From assembly GCA_040839025.1 (NCBI GenBank), contig JBFPJN010000001.1, positions 558,001 to 622,000 of the forward strand: DNA of 64,000 bases, given 5' to 3'. Below, piece by piece: positions 28,968 through 38,216 of the stretch. The stretch comes from Alphaproteobacteria bacterium LSUCC0719. Its GTDB lineage: Bacteria; Pseudomonadota; Alphaproteobacteria; Puniceispirillales; Puniceispirillaceae. A program made the position numbers and the translations under genes. Numbering within the stretch: position 1 is the first letter of the stretch; each line of letters begins with the position of its first letter. A model generated the notes under the pieces. The model was not told where the DNA came from. It was given only the letters and a program-made list of their open reading frames with translations, and ran no database searches.

Positions 28968-30588
28968 GACGACGTCTCCTCAATATTCTGGCCGCCAGTG
29001 TGAATGCCAGGAACAGCAGGAATGTAAGGCCAAGAAGCCACAAAGACAGAGCTGCAGCCTCGCCGGCACGATAGCGTGCCATCGTCTGATACAAAAGCCA
29101 TGGCAGGGTCTGGAACTGCTGGCTGCCAAACAGCGCAACAATCGTCATGTCACCAAGTGACAGCGCTGCTGACAGGCCAGCCGCGAAACCAAGTTCCTGC
29201 GTGATCGCAGGAAGGGTCACCAGACGCAACCGTCGCCAGCCACGAAGCCCAAGCCCGGCGCACAACCTGTCATGCGTCGCGGCAAGAGCGGCAAGACGAC
29301 CTGTCAGAATCCGATAGGCGAAGGGAAGGGCGATCAACATGTTGCCAAGCATCACCAGCAAGGGAGCAAGCACGAAGACATCCGCAACCGACCGCAGCAG
29401 GATGAACAGACCTGTTCCAAGCACGATCGCCGACACGGACAGATAAAGTGATATCGACAGATCAAGTGGCCAGACTGATAGAGCGGCAGCGGTGCGACGG
29501 GTTCGCGCACTGGCCAGAACCAGCGCAAGTCCCGTGGCCACGCTCCCCGATGCAATGGCAATGAGAACAGAGGTGATGGCAGATTGGTGGAAGGCAGGCC
29601 AGCTTGTTACCGTGAAAAGATGCGGCCCGGCTCCGCGCGCCAGAATGGCGATGACAGGCAGCATCGTGATGATCACAAACAGCGCAAGCGCACCCCCATC
29701 CGTTATCCGGCAACGCCACGTTGCCTCGCCACTCTGTTCGAGTGCCGCGCTGACAGACCGCGGTGTTGCGGCCCATGATCGGCCGGTCAGACGTGTCAGC
29801 ATGATGACAACCAGACCACAGATCACAAGCTGGACAAGTGCCAGTTTGCCAGCCAGCGCCATATCAAAATCAAACCGCAGGGCCGTGTATATATTGACCT
29901 CCAGCGTCGTTACGGCGGGTCCGCCGCCAAGCATCAGAATCAGCGAGAACGAGGTAAAGCACAGCAGAAATACCAAAGCCAGCAATCCCGGGATCACCGG
30001 CCGCAAGACTGGCCATTCAACAAGGCGAAACCGATCCCATTCGGACAGTCCCCATTGCGCCGACAGCCGCCATTGCGCCGCCGGTATGCTGGCCAGCGCT
30101 CCGTATAGTACCCGCAGCATCAAGGGTGCGTTGAAAAACACATGTGCCAGAAGCACCGCCCCAAGACCATAGATTGGCGGCAGACCGTCAAGGCCAAGAA
30201 AAGTCAGCCCTTCAGAGACAAAGCCGCGCTGCCCCCAAACAGCAATGAGCCCGGCTGCAGCAACCGTCGTCGGCATGACAACAGGAAGAAATGAAAACGG
30301 CACCAGCCATGCCGCGCGCCAGCTTGATGCGCGTCGCCAGCAGGCGCGGGCCACCGGCAGGCCGAGCGCCAGCGAGAGCAGGGCGGACAGGCATGCCTGC
30401 ATGGCCGTGAACATGGCGACGTGGACGATATCAGCGCCTGTCCCGGTCGATCCACGCCCGGCAACGGATATCAACGCGCCGATGGCCGCCGCAGCAAGCG
30501 CAAGCAGCCCCGTGGCAATCCCCAGACCAAGGGGCGATATCGGTCCGGGGCGTCGCCAGTCGGCTATTGGCTGAGCGCGCGTTGCCAC
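28960..30588 (-). CDS. thiP: Thiamine ABC transporter permease
   Basis: A 542-aa membrane protein with about twelve hydrophobic segments, a fused pair of six-helix permease halves. The EAA-type cytoplasmic loops are seen in both halves (QWRLSAQWGLSEWDRFRLVEWP; ATHDRLCAGLGLRGWRRLRLVTLP). This double permease layout is characteristic of ThiP and FbpB; the neighbouring thiB, thiQ and TPP riboswitch decide for thiamine. It overlaps thiB by 25 bases. Confidence 0.93.
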   Translation of the reverse strand: MATRAQPIADWRRPGPISPLGLGIATGLLALAAAAIGALISVAGRGSTGTGADIVHVAMFTAMQACLSALLSLALGLPVARACWRRASSWRAAWLVPFSFLPVVMPTTVAAAGLIAVWGQRGFVSEGLTFLGLDGLPPIYGLGAVLLAHVFFNAPLMLRVLYGALASIPAAQWRLSAQWGLSEWDRFRLVEWPVLRPVIPGLLALVFLLCFTSFSLILMLGGGPAVTTLEVNIYTALRFDFDMALAGKLALVQLVICGLVVIMLTRLTGRSWAATPRSVSAALEQSGEATWRCRITDGGALALFVIITMLPVIAILARGAGPHLFTVTSWPAFHQSAITSVLIAIASGSVATGLALVLASARTRRTAAALSVWPLDLSISLYLSVSAIVLGTGLFILLRSVADVFVLAPLLVMLGNMLIALPFAYRILTGRLAALAATHDRLCAGLGLRGWRRLRLVTLPAITQELGFAAGLSAALSLGDMTIVALFGSQQFQTLPWLLYQTMARYRAGEAAALSLWLLGLTFLLFLAFTLAARILRRRRHA

Positions 30589-31571
30589 TCGTCAACCCAG
30601 ACAGATTTGTTCTGTGCAACCTCTTGAGGTGAATAGAGCCGCGATTCACCGGGCTGGATCAGCCCGGCAAAGGCGTCCGGCAGGTCGGCCTTGCCGGCAG
30701 GATACATCCAGTTGGTTGTCGGAATCACCGACTGAAAGTCTGGAGCCAGGATGAAATCCATGAACCGGCGGGCCAGATCAGGCTGCGGCGCGTTCTTCAG
30801 CATGGCTGCCACCTCAACCTGCATGTAATGGCCTTCGTCAAAGGCGGCTGCCTTGTATTTATCGATTTCCTCGGCGACGATGTGATAGGCGGGAGACGTC
30901 GAATAGGACAGAACCATATCGGCCTCGCCCTCAAGAAACATTGAATAGGCATCCCACCAACCCTTGGTGACAGTGATGATTTTCGGTGCCAGCCCAGCCC
31001 ACGCATCGCCAGCTTCATCGCCATAGACCGAGCGAACCCACAGCAACAGGCCAAGCCCGGGGGTGGATGTGCGGGGGTCCTGAATGACAATCCTCATAGT
31101 GTCCGGAGCATCGACAAGCGCCTGCAGTGATGTCGGCGGGTTCGCCATTTCCTCGCTGTTATAGATGAACGCAAAATAGCCCCAGTCAAGCGGCACAAAA
31201 TGATCATCGTCAAACGCAACGGGAAGGGTGGTGCGCCCGGCAAGCTGAACGCCATGCGGGGCAAACAGACCTGTGTTGCGGGCGGTTTCCATAAGGCTGG
31301 TATCAAGGCCCAGGACCAGATCGGCCTTGGATGAAGGCCCTTCAAGCTGTACCCGCCCCAGAATGCCAATGGAGCTGTCCAGCGCGACAAACTGGACTTC
31401 ACAGCTGCAGTCGACCTCAAAAGCTTCTTTAATGGCCGGTCCCGGGCCCCATTCCGAGGCAAAGGAATCATAGGTATAGATCGTCAGCACCGGCGTATCG
31501 GTCGCCTGTGCGGGAACGGTTGTCATCGCCATAGCGATCGCCGCCATGACAGTTCCAAGAATAGTGCGCAT
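30564..31571 (-). CDS. thiB: Thiamine-binding periplasmic protein
   Basis: Periplasmic receptor of the thiamine importer, 335 aa. A cleavable signal peptide (about residues 1-23, ending PAQATD) leads into VLTIYTYDSFASEWGPGPAIKEAFE, the ThiB N-terminal signature. Later blocks VPLDWGYFAFIYN and MVLSYSTSPAYH also match. GGAGG lies just before the ATG at 31571. A TPP riboswitch lies about 90 bases upstream, so expression falls when thiamine pyrophosphate is plentiful. Confidence 0.94.
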   Translation of the reverse strand: MRTILGTVMAAIAMAMTTVPAQATDTPVLTIYTYDSFASEWGPGPAIKEAFEVDCSCEVQFVALDSSIGILGRVQLEGPSSKADLVLGLDTSLMETARNTGLFAPHGVQLAGRTTLPVAFDDDHFVPLDWGYFAFIYNSEEMANPPTSLQALVDAPDTMRIVIQDPRTSTPGLGLLLWVRSVYGDEAGDAWAGLAPKIITVTKGWWDAYSMFLEGEADMVLSYSTSPAYHIVAEEIDKYKAAAFDEGHYMQVEVAAMLKNAPQPDLARRFMDFILAPDFQSVIPTTNWMYPAGKADLPDAFAGLIQPGESRLYSPQEVAQNKSVWVDEWQRALSQ

Positions 31572-31657
31572 GTTACCTCCAATGCGGCCGCGTCAGCCAT
31601 ATCGAACGGTAAGGAAGGGAATTTCAGGATCGACAGGGAAGACACCCGTCCTGTATT

Positions 31658-31739
31658 CGCTTTCCTCCGCCAGCATGACCTGGTTCAGGTTCTATGGGTT
31701 TTTCTCAGCCTGACCGTATCGGCGCAGGCACCCCAAGCG
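31658..31739 (-). promoter_or_regulatory. TPP riboswitch (THI element)
   Basis: On the minus strand the element reads GGGGTGCC, then GGCTGAGA, ACCC, GAACCTGA and ATGCTGGCGGAGG in the order of the conserved TPP aptamer core. A closing P1 helix CGCTT/AAGCG (31735-31739 with 31658-31662) brackets it. It lies in the thiB leader. Confidence 0.95.
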
Positions 31740-31748
31740 TGTTCACAC

Positions 31749-31776
31749 TTTATACTGTGTGTGACTGAAAGATCAA
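31749..31776 (-). promoter_or_regulatory. Candidate promoter of the thiBPQ operon
   Basis: Minus-strand TTGATC (31771-31776) and TATAAA (31749-31754) are 16 bases apart, placing the transcript start just before the riboswitch. The rest of the 31777-32051 gap shows no gene or clear signal. Confidence 0.55.
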
Positions 31777-32051
31777 AGCAGGAAACCAGCGCCTGTGATC
31801 GGCCTACACGGATCAGGATCATTCCGGTGGAGGCAGTACCATCCGGCGAAATGATAACCTGCGGTGATAAAGGGGGATGAGCTTTGCTCAGTTTGGTCAG
31901 GTTGGTCAGATTGCCATAGGAGGCCGGATTACAGAGGATCTGGATGCAACCAATCTAAATGTCGCATAATGTATATTATGGAAAATAATGATGGTAGCCT
32001 GAATTAACCGTTTTGTGCAGGAATTTCCGATAATCCCTTGTAATTACGATG

Positions 32052-32828
32052 TTACAGATCAAACACCATACCATCTATGCCTGGCTCTGTCCGCGGCGGG
32101 CACAATGCCGCCAGCGTCGCGTAATCGGCATCAAGGCCAAGATGCGTCAGCACCGCCCTGTCCGGTTTGACCCGCTTGATCCAGTCGAAAGTCTGCTCGT
32201 AATGGCTGTGTGACTGATGCGGTGTTTCACGCAGCGCTTCGACAATCCATAACGGGACACCGGCGATCTGATCCAGAACCTCGTCATCCAGCCTGACAAC
32301 ATCCGTCGAATAGGCAAACAGATCATTGAACATGAAGCCCAGAGATTCGGTCGTACCGTGATCCTGTCGGAAAACATCGACGGCAATGTCGTTGAATGTC
32401 AGGCGTTGACCTGGCTCGATTTCAACAATTTTCATCGGTGGAACAAAATAGCTTGGCGACTCCGGCTGTTTTTCGAACAGATACGGATACCGCGCGCGAA
32501 TGAAGTCACCGTGGAATTTCGTGGCATGAACCTCAAGGTCAATGCGGTCTGGCCAGTAATAGGCACGCAAATCATCCAGACCGGCAATATGATCCGAATG
32601 GGTATGGGTGATCAGTACCGCGTCGATTTTCTTCAGACCGGCGGGTAACAGCTGCTGTCTGATATCCGGACCGGCATCAACAAGGATGGTGGTTTCCTCG
32701 GTCTGGACAAGAACAGCACAGCGCTGCCGGCGGTTTCGCGGGTCGTTGGGATCGCAACGACCCCAGCCGGCATGACCAAGTGCCGGCACGCCGACGGATG
32801 TGCCGCACCCCAGAAGAGTAACCTTCAT
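32052..32828 (-). CDS. Metallo-beta-lactamase-fold hydrolase (PhnP-like phosphodiesterase)
   Basis: A 258-aa hydrolase. The metal-site motif THTHSDHIAGLDDLR is at about residues 75-89, and the N-terminus VTLLGCGTSVGVPALG matches the PhnP/cyclic phosphodiesterase branch. No phosphonate genes are near. In alphaproteobacteria this gene usually follows tatD, as here (4-base overlap), so a general phosphodiesterase role is more likely than phosphonate degradation. Confidence 0.85.
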   Translation of the reverse strand: MKVTLLGCGTSVGVPALGHAGWGRCDPNDPRNRRQRCAVLVQTEETTILVDAGPDIRQQLLPAGLKKIDAVLITHTHSDHIAGLDDLRAYYWPDRIDLEVHATKFHGDFIRARYPYLFEKQPESPSYFVPPMKIVEIEPGQRLTFNDIAVDVFRQDHGTTESLGFMFNDLFAYSTDVVRLDDEVLDQIAGVPLWIVEALRETPHQSHSHYEQTFDWIKRVKPDRAVLTHLGLDADYATLAALCPPRTEPGIDGMVFDL

Positions 32829-33607
32829 GATGCCTCCATGCGCGAGAACAGCCGCAGCGTGTTGGCGCGTGTCCGGCTTGTCATATCATCAACCGATGTT
32901 CCGCGAAGATCCGCCAGTTTGGCAAGGGTGTGGCTTGTATAAGCAGGCTCGTTAGGTTTTCCCCGCATTGGCACTGGCGCCAGAAACGGCGCGTCGGTTT
33001 CAACGAGTATCCTGTCTTCCGGTGCGGTGCGGGCCACCTGCTGGATGATTTCGGCGGATTTGAACGTCAGAATTCCGGAAAAACTGACATAGAACCCGAC
33101 GTCAAGGGCCCGGCGCGCCAGCTCGGCACCTGAACTGAAACAATGCAGAACGCCGGTAAAGGCCCCTTTTGCCATCTCGTCCTCGATGATATCGGCAATA
33201 TCGTCGTCAGCTTCACGCGCATGGACGATGATTGGCAGCCCAAGCGCGCGCGCCGCCGTGATCTGGGCCCGGAAGCTTGCCGCCTGCCTGTCGCGTGGCG
33301 CGTAGTCATAATGATAATCAAGCCCCGCCTCGCCGATGGCGACACAGCGCGGATGATCGGCAGCGGCCAGAATAGCGTCGACATCACAGGCCTGCGCTTC
33401 ATTTCCAGCTTCGTGCGGATGGATCCCGGCACTGAACCAGACATTGTCATAGGTCTCGGCAATACGGCGCGGCCGGTCAGCTGTACTCAGCTTCACCCCG
33501 ATTGTAATGACACGGTCGACGCCCGCCTCATTGGCGCGGGCCAGCACCGCCGGCAGGTCATCGGCAAGCTGCGGATAGTCCAGATGTGCATGACTGTCGA
33601 TGATCAT
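32825..33607 (-). CDS. tatD: TatD-family metal-dependent deoxyribonuclease
   Basis: A 260-aa TIM-barrel hydrolase. Metal-ligand motifs are DSHAHLDY at the N-terminus, AIGEAGLDYHYD (about residues 91-102), the HAREADDD and HCFSSG histidines, and the Asp in ILVETDAPFLAPVP. TatD enzymes act as 3'-5' exonucleases or DNases. It starts on the last base of the metG stop codon and overlaps the MBL gene by 4 bases. Confidence 0.93.
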   Translation of the reverse strand: MIIDSHAHLDYPQLADDLPAVLARANEAGVDRVITIGVKLSTADRPRRIAETYDNVWFSAGIHPHEAGNEAQACDVDAILAAADHPRCVAIGEAGLDYHYDYAPRDRQAASFRAQITAARALGLPIIVHAREADDDIADIIEDEMAKGAFTGVLHCFSSGAELARRALDVGFYVSFSGILTFKSAEIIQQVARTAPEDRILVETDAPFLAPVPMRGKPNEPAYTSHTLAKLADLRGTSVDDMTSRTRANTLRLFSRMEAS

Positions 33608-35175
33608 CAGTCGCCCTGCCCGGATTCGTCTTCCACATAGCGTGGAAATACAGGTTCCGGTTTGGTGATACTGGTGCCACCATGCAGACGCCCAGCGCCG
33701 CCAATGACCGTGAAATCACGGGCGTCGGGCGCAATGCCAAGTTGATCAAGAATGCGACCGGCAGAATCGGGCATCACCGGTTGCACAAGGATCGCCACCT
33801 GTCGGATTGTTTCCGCCAGCACCGCCAATACCTCGCCCATCCTGTCTGGGTCTGTCTTTTTAAGGCCCCAGGGTGCCATCGCGTCTACATAGCGGTTGGC
33901 ATCGGAAACCACCTGCCAGATTGCCCGCAAGGCCTCATGGAAGGCCTGCCTGTCCATCTGCGAACGCACCTCGTCGATCAGAGAGTCCGTTGCCGCAAGC
34001 AGGGTTTTATCCGGATCCTGCGGCGCGGCGGGAAGCCCGGGCATCACCCCATCGCAGTTCTTGAAGATCATCGACAGAACGCGCTGGGACAGATTGCCAA
34101 GATCATTGGCAAGATCGCCATTCATCCGGTGGATCATGGCACGACGGGAAAAGTCGCCGTCATTGCCGAACGGCACCTCGCGCATCAGGAAATAGCGCGT
34201 CTGATCCAACCCGAATTCTGCTGCAAGCTCGTTCGGATCAATCACATTGCCAAGCGATTTTGAAATCTTCTCGCCTTCATTCGTCCACCAGCCATGCGCA
34301 AACACACGCCTCGGCAACGGCAGACCGGCCGCCATCAGAAAGGCCGGCCAGTACACAGCGTGAAACCGCAGAATGTCCTTGCCAACCATGTGCAGGTCGG
34401 CGGGCCAGAATTTGGCATGGCGGTCGGAATCACCATACGCCCCATCGGTAGGCCAGCCAGTTGCGGTAATATAGTTTGTCAGCGCATCGAGCCAGACATA
34501 CATCACATGCGCATCATCATTCGGCACCGGCACGCCCCATGAAAAACTGGCGCGGCTTACAGACAGATCACGCAGCCCCCCTTTGACAAAGCTTTTGACT
34601 TCATTGAATCGCGAGGCAGGGCCGACAAAGTCCGGGTTGGCCTCGTAAAATTCCAGAAGCGGCTGTTGCCATTCGGACAGGTTGAAGAAATATGACGGCT
34701 CCTCAACCCATTCGACAGGTGCCCCTGTCGGCGCCTTGCCGTCAACAATTTCGGTCTCGGTGTAGAAAGCCTCGTCCCGCACCGCATACCAGCCAGCATA
34801 GCTTCCCAGCTTGATATGGCCGCGGTCCAGAAGCATTGTCCATAATTTCTGACAGGCCGCCTTGTGGCGGGCTTCGGTGGTCCGGATAAAATCGTCATTG
34901 GAGTAATTCATCCGCGCGGTCAGATCGCGGAAATTCTGGCTGACGCTGTCTGTGAATGCCTGCGGTGTGACAGAATTGTCATGCGCCGCCTTTTCAACCT
35001 TCTGGCCATGTTCGTCAGTACCGGTGAGGAACATGACATCAAAGCCGTCCAGCCTCTTGAACCTTGCCAGTACATCGCAGGCAAGCGTGGTGTAGGCATG
35101 GCCGATATGCGGCTTGTCATTCACATAATAGATAGGCGTCGTTACGTAAAAGCGCCTGCTGTCTGAACCGGTCAT
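33607..35175 (-). CDS. metG: Methionyl-tRNA synthetase
   Basis: Class I synthetase for Met. The 522-aa product has HIGH in PHIGHAYTT (residues 23-26) and KMSKS in the form EKISKSLGN. The connective domain lacks the four-Cys zinc cluster, and there is no C-terminal tRNA-binding domain, so this is the short form. It sits in a holB-metG-tatD order conserved in alphaproteobacteria. Confidence 0.96.
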   Translation of the reverse strand: MTGSDSRRFYVTTPIYYVNDKPHIGHAYTTLACDVLARFKRLDGFDVMFLTGTDEHGQKVEKAAHDNSVTPQAFTDSVSQNFRDLTARMNYSNDDFIRTTEARHKAACQKLWTMLLDRGHIKLGSYAGWYAVRDEAFYTETEIVDGKAPTGAPVEWVEEPSYFFNLSEWQQPLLEFYEANPDFVGPASRFNEVKSFVKGGLRDLSVSRASFSWGVPVPNDDAHVMYVWLDALTNYITATGWPTDGAYGDSDRHAKFWPADLHMVGKDILRFHAVYWPAFLMAAGLPLPRRVFAHGWWTNEGEKISKSLGNVIDPNELAAEFGLDQTRYFLMREVPFGNDGDFSRRAMIHRMNGDLANDLGNLSQRVLSMIFKNCDGVMPGLPAAPQDPDKTLLAATDSLIDEVRSQMDRQAFHEALRAIWQVVSDANRYVDAMAPWGLKKTDPDRMGEVLAVLAETIRQVAILVQPVMPDSAGRILDQLGIAPDARDFTVIGGAGRLHGGTSITKPEPVFPRYVEDESGQGD

Positions 35176-35253
35176 TCCGATTGTCCTGAATACCTGTAAA
35201 ATGGCCGTGCCGTCCTGTCGGCCCGCCTTGCAGGATGTAGCGCTATAGCCGTT

Positions 35254-36303
35254 TCAGGGCAAGGATTTCCGGTGAATTGCGATCAGTTCACGGCTCAGGA
35301 AATGACCAAAATCCAGATACAGGCCGTCCATCATCGAGGCGCTATGCAGAAATTTGGAATGGGCTTCGGCAAGGTCGGCGGCGGTGTGCCCCGCTGCCAG
35401 ACGCGTGATGGCGGGTGTTTCAAAATCACATTGTGGCCCCGTTACACCATTGCCGGCCTTTAATGCGGCAAGGCGAAGCAATCTGCCAACAAGCCAGATC
35501 GCCCCGTCGCGCGCTGCCTGTCCGGCTGCGCCACCCCGCCCCCATTTGTCGCACAGGGTTGCCAGCGCAGCTTCGTCAAGGTGAGGCTGTGCCATCAGCG
35601 AGCAAGTCGCACGATACAGATCGTCGGACTGGCTTTCCGCCAACGCCACCCCCCTGCCCGGCGCGCCTTCCGCAAGGTGTGACAGCGCTGCCAGCCGGTC
35701 ACTCTCCTCTTCATCCAGCGTGGCGGCAAGAATGCTCTGACAGGAACCGATATCCAGCGGTGCCAGTCTGACAAGCCGGCAACGCGACCTGATTGTCGGT
35801 GGCAGACGGCCAGGCTTTGAGGCCACGAGAATGACCATTGCACGCTCAGGCGGTTCCTCAAGAAGTTTCAGCAACGCATTGGCACCATTGCGATTTACGG
35901 CATCCATAGAATCAATGACTGCAACACGCCACCCACCCCGGCCAGGCTTGGTTGCCATGAAGCTGGAAAGTTTGCGTATCTGATCGATCTTGATCTGACC
36001 TGATTTGTTGTCCTCGGTCTGTGGACGAACAAACATCAGATCTGGATGCGACCCCCGGATCACCAGATTGGCCCCCGGATCACCACGGTCAAAAGCGAAA
36101 GAACCCGAACCCTGCGGTCTGTTCTCGCTCAGCAGCCAGGCTGCGGCCATCGCCGCCATAATCGATTTTCCAATACCCTGTGGCCCCGTCAGCAGCCAGC
36201 CATGCGCGACGCGCCCACTGGCCATGGATTGTGACAGCGCATCGGTAAAGGCCGCATGCCCCAGAATATCCCCATCCGGTATCAGCAGCGACGCATCATT
36301 CAT
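35254..36303 (-). CDS. holB: DNA polymerase III delta' subunit
   Basis: Clamp-loader ATPase-fold subunit, 349 aa. Walker A is GPQGIGKSI (about residues 40-48). The sensor and lid region has NGANALLKLLEEPPERAMVILVAS and RSRCRLVRLAPL, both diagnostic of delta'. It lies between tmk and metG, the usual order. The C-terminal half is divergent, as normal for this subunit. Confidence 0.93.
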   Translation of the reverse strand: MNDASLLIPDGDILGHAAFTDALSQSMASGRVAHGWLLTGPQGIGKSIMAAMAAAWLLSENRPQGSGSFAFDRGDPGANLVIRGSHPDLMFVRPQTEDNKSGQIKIDQIRKLSSFMATKPGRGGWRVAVIDSMDAVNRNGANALLKLLEEPPERAMVILVASKPGRLPPTIRSRCRLVRLAPLDIGSCQSILAATLDEEESDRLAALSHLAEGAPGRGVALAESQSDDLYRATCSLMAQPHLDEAALATLCDKWGRGGAAGQAARDGAIWLVGRLLRLAALKAGNGVTGPQCDFETPAITRLAAGHTAADLAEAHSKFLHSASMMDGLYLDFGHFLSRELIAIHRKSLP

Positions 36304-36324
36304 GCCGGTGACCCTTGCGGCATG

Positions 36325-36969
36325 TCAGGAAATTCCTGCAACGGCAAGGCGCGGCGTGACAGCCTCGATGATATCTGCGGCGACCACTTCAACATCACGC
36401 GCCGCATCAACCACAACAAATCTGTTGGGTTCCTGAGCGGCCAGTTCCAGAAATCCCTGGCGCACCTGATGGTGAAAATCGGACCCCTTGCTTTCAAAGC
36501 GTGACTCGTCTGTCTCACGCGCACCGGCGCGGCGAAGCCCCTCTTCAACATCCATATCCAGCAAAATTGTCAGATCGGGAACCAGATCGCCGCAGGCAAG
36601 CCGATTGAGTGCCTCGATATCCCGGCGCGGCACACCACCGACGACCCCTTGATACACCCGTGTCGAATCATTGTACCGGTCGCAGATGACAATCCTGCCA
36701 TCGGCGAGCGCAGGCCGCAGAACGTGAACGACATGTTCATGACGCGACGCCGACATCAGCATCGCCTCGGTCGCGGCCCGCCACCGATCGGCACTTCCCG
36801 TGACCAGCAGCTGCCTTATGGATTCTGCTGACTCAGTACCGCCCGGCTCCCTCGTAAGGAGGGGGGTGTCGGCATCGAGACGTTCCGCAAGATGCTGCGC
36901 AAGCAACTGTATCTGCGTGGTCTTTCCACTCCCCTCGCCGCCTTCAAAGGTGATAAAGAAACCGCCCAT
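36325..36969 (-). CDS. tmk: Thymidylate kinase
   Basis: Phosphorylates dTMP to dTDP. The 214-aa product has the P-loop FEGGEGSGKTTQ at about residues 7-18 and the DRY-like CDRYNDSTRVYQG, with the LID region ARETDESRFESKG. It is followed by holB after 21 bases and preceded by the D,D-carboxypeptidase gene with a 9-base gap. Confidence 0.96.
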   Translation of the reverse strand: MGGFFITFEGGEGSGKTTQIQLLAQHLAERLDADTPLLTREPGGTESAESIRQLLVTGSADRWRAATEAMLMSASRHEHVVHVLRPALADGRIVICDRYNDSTRVYQGVVGGVPRRDIEALNRLACGDLVPDLTILLDMDVEEGLRRAGARETDESRFESKGSDFHHQVRQGFLELAAQEPNRFVVVDAARDVEVVAADIIEAVTPRLAVAGIS

Positions 36970-36978
36970 CAGACCTGA

Positions 36979-38145
36979 CTACTGAAGCTGGACTGAATCG
37001 GCGCCAGCTCCGAAAATCAGATATTTCAGCGCCTCGCCAACCCTGTCAAACATTCCAAGCTGACCCACGTCGCTGGCCGCAACCAGGGGATAGACAAGCT
37101 TTTCTTCGGGCAGTTCCAGGAACAGCGTCCCAATCGACTGGCCGGCCTTGATTGGCGCTGGCACCGGATCGTTCCACTGGACCGACATCTTCATCCGGCG
37201 CCGGTCGGTTCGAGACAGGACAAGATGAAGCGGCTCTTTCAGCACAAGATCGAGCTTCGGTGCCTTGCCAAGCCAGATATTGGCCTGGTCCACAGGCTCG
37301 CCAGCATCAAAAAATCGATAGAGTTTGAATTCGCGAAACATCAGATCCATTAGACGGCGGGACTCCGAAGACCGCTGCTTCATGCTCTCCAGACCGTTCA
37401 GAACCATGACCACCCGCTGCCCGTCACGGATCGCCGATCCGACAAGACCATAGCCCGATTCCTCGGTATGACCGGTTTTCAGCCCGTCTGCGCCTTGCGT
37501 ACCATAGACAAGAGGATTCCTGTTGCCCTGCTTGATGCCGTTATAGGTAAAGTCCTTTTGCGCAAACATCGAATAGAGTTCGGGGTAGGTATCGAGCGGA
37601 AAATCCCGGATCATCGCCGTAGCAAGAATATTCAGGTCCCGCGCGGTGGTGAATTGCTCGGGATCAGGCCAGCCGGTGGAATTGCGAAAGGTTGTATTCT
37701 CCATCCCAAGGCGCTTTGCGACATAGTTCATTTCCTCGGCAAAGCCGTCCTCTGTTCCGGAAATTCCCTCGGCCACGGCGATCGCGGCATCATTGCCCGA
37801 TTGCACGACAATACCGTAAAGAAGATCGCGAACAGCCACCTGCTTTCCAACCTCGATAAATGTTTTCGAGCCGCCCTTGCGCCAGGCTTTGGTTGAAATC
37901 AGAAATGTATCGTCCAGCGACAATGAGCCGTCAGCAATGCGCTGAAAGGCGATATAGACCGTCATGATCTTTGCCATCGAGGCAGGCTTCATCAGTGCGT
38001 CGGGGTTTCTTTCCATCAACACCTTGCCTGACCCGAAATCGGTCACGAACGCATATTCAGCAGAGGTGTCGATTTCCGCTGCACCAACCGACTGTACCAG
38101 CCAGCATGACATGACTGCGGCAAGGACCACACGCAAACATTTCAC
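36979..38145 (-). CDS. D-alanyl-D-alanine carboxypeptidase (PBP5/6 family)
   Basis: Trims the terminal D-Ala from peptidoglycan stem peptides in the periplasm. The product is 388 aa with a signal peptide at residues 1-22. The serine active-site motifs are SMAK (56-59), SGN (116-118) and KTG (223-225). A C-terminal beta domain and a final amphipathic helix (VGEALKYLIFGA), probably a membrane anchor, follow. It is in line with rlpA and mltB-like genes, a cell-wall group. Confidence 0.94.
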   Translation of the reverse strand: MKCLRVVLAAVMSCWLVQSVGAAEIDTSAEYAFVTDFGSGKVLMERNPDALMKPASMAKIMTVYIAFQRIADGSLSLDDTFLISTKAWRKGGSKTFIEVGKQVAVRDLLYGIVVQSGNDAAIAVAEGISGTEDGFAEEMNYVAKRLGMENTTFRNSTGWPDPEQFTTARDLNILATAMIRDFPLDTYPELYSMFAQKDFTYNGIKQGNRNPLVYGTQGADGLKTGHTEESGYGLVGSAIRDGQRVVMVLNGLESMKQRSSESRRLMDLMFREFKLYRFFDAGEPVDQANIWLGKAPKLDLVLKEPLHLVLSRTDRRRMKMSVQWNDPVPAPIKAGQSIGTLFLELPEEKLVYPLVAASDVGQLGMFDRVGEALKYLIFGAGADSVQLQ

Positions 38146-38216
38146 TGGACTTTCCTTTCTGCCAGAACCCTAACTATGGCTGTGCTAACGACAAAAAACG
38201 GCACAAAAATGTCGGC

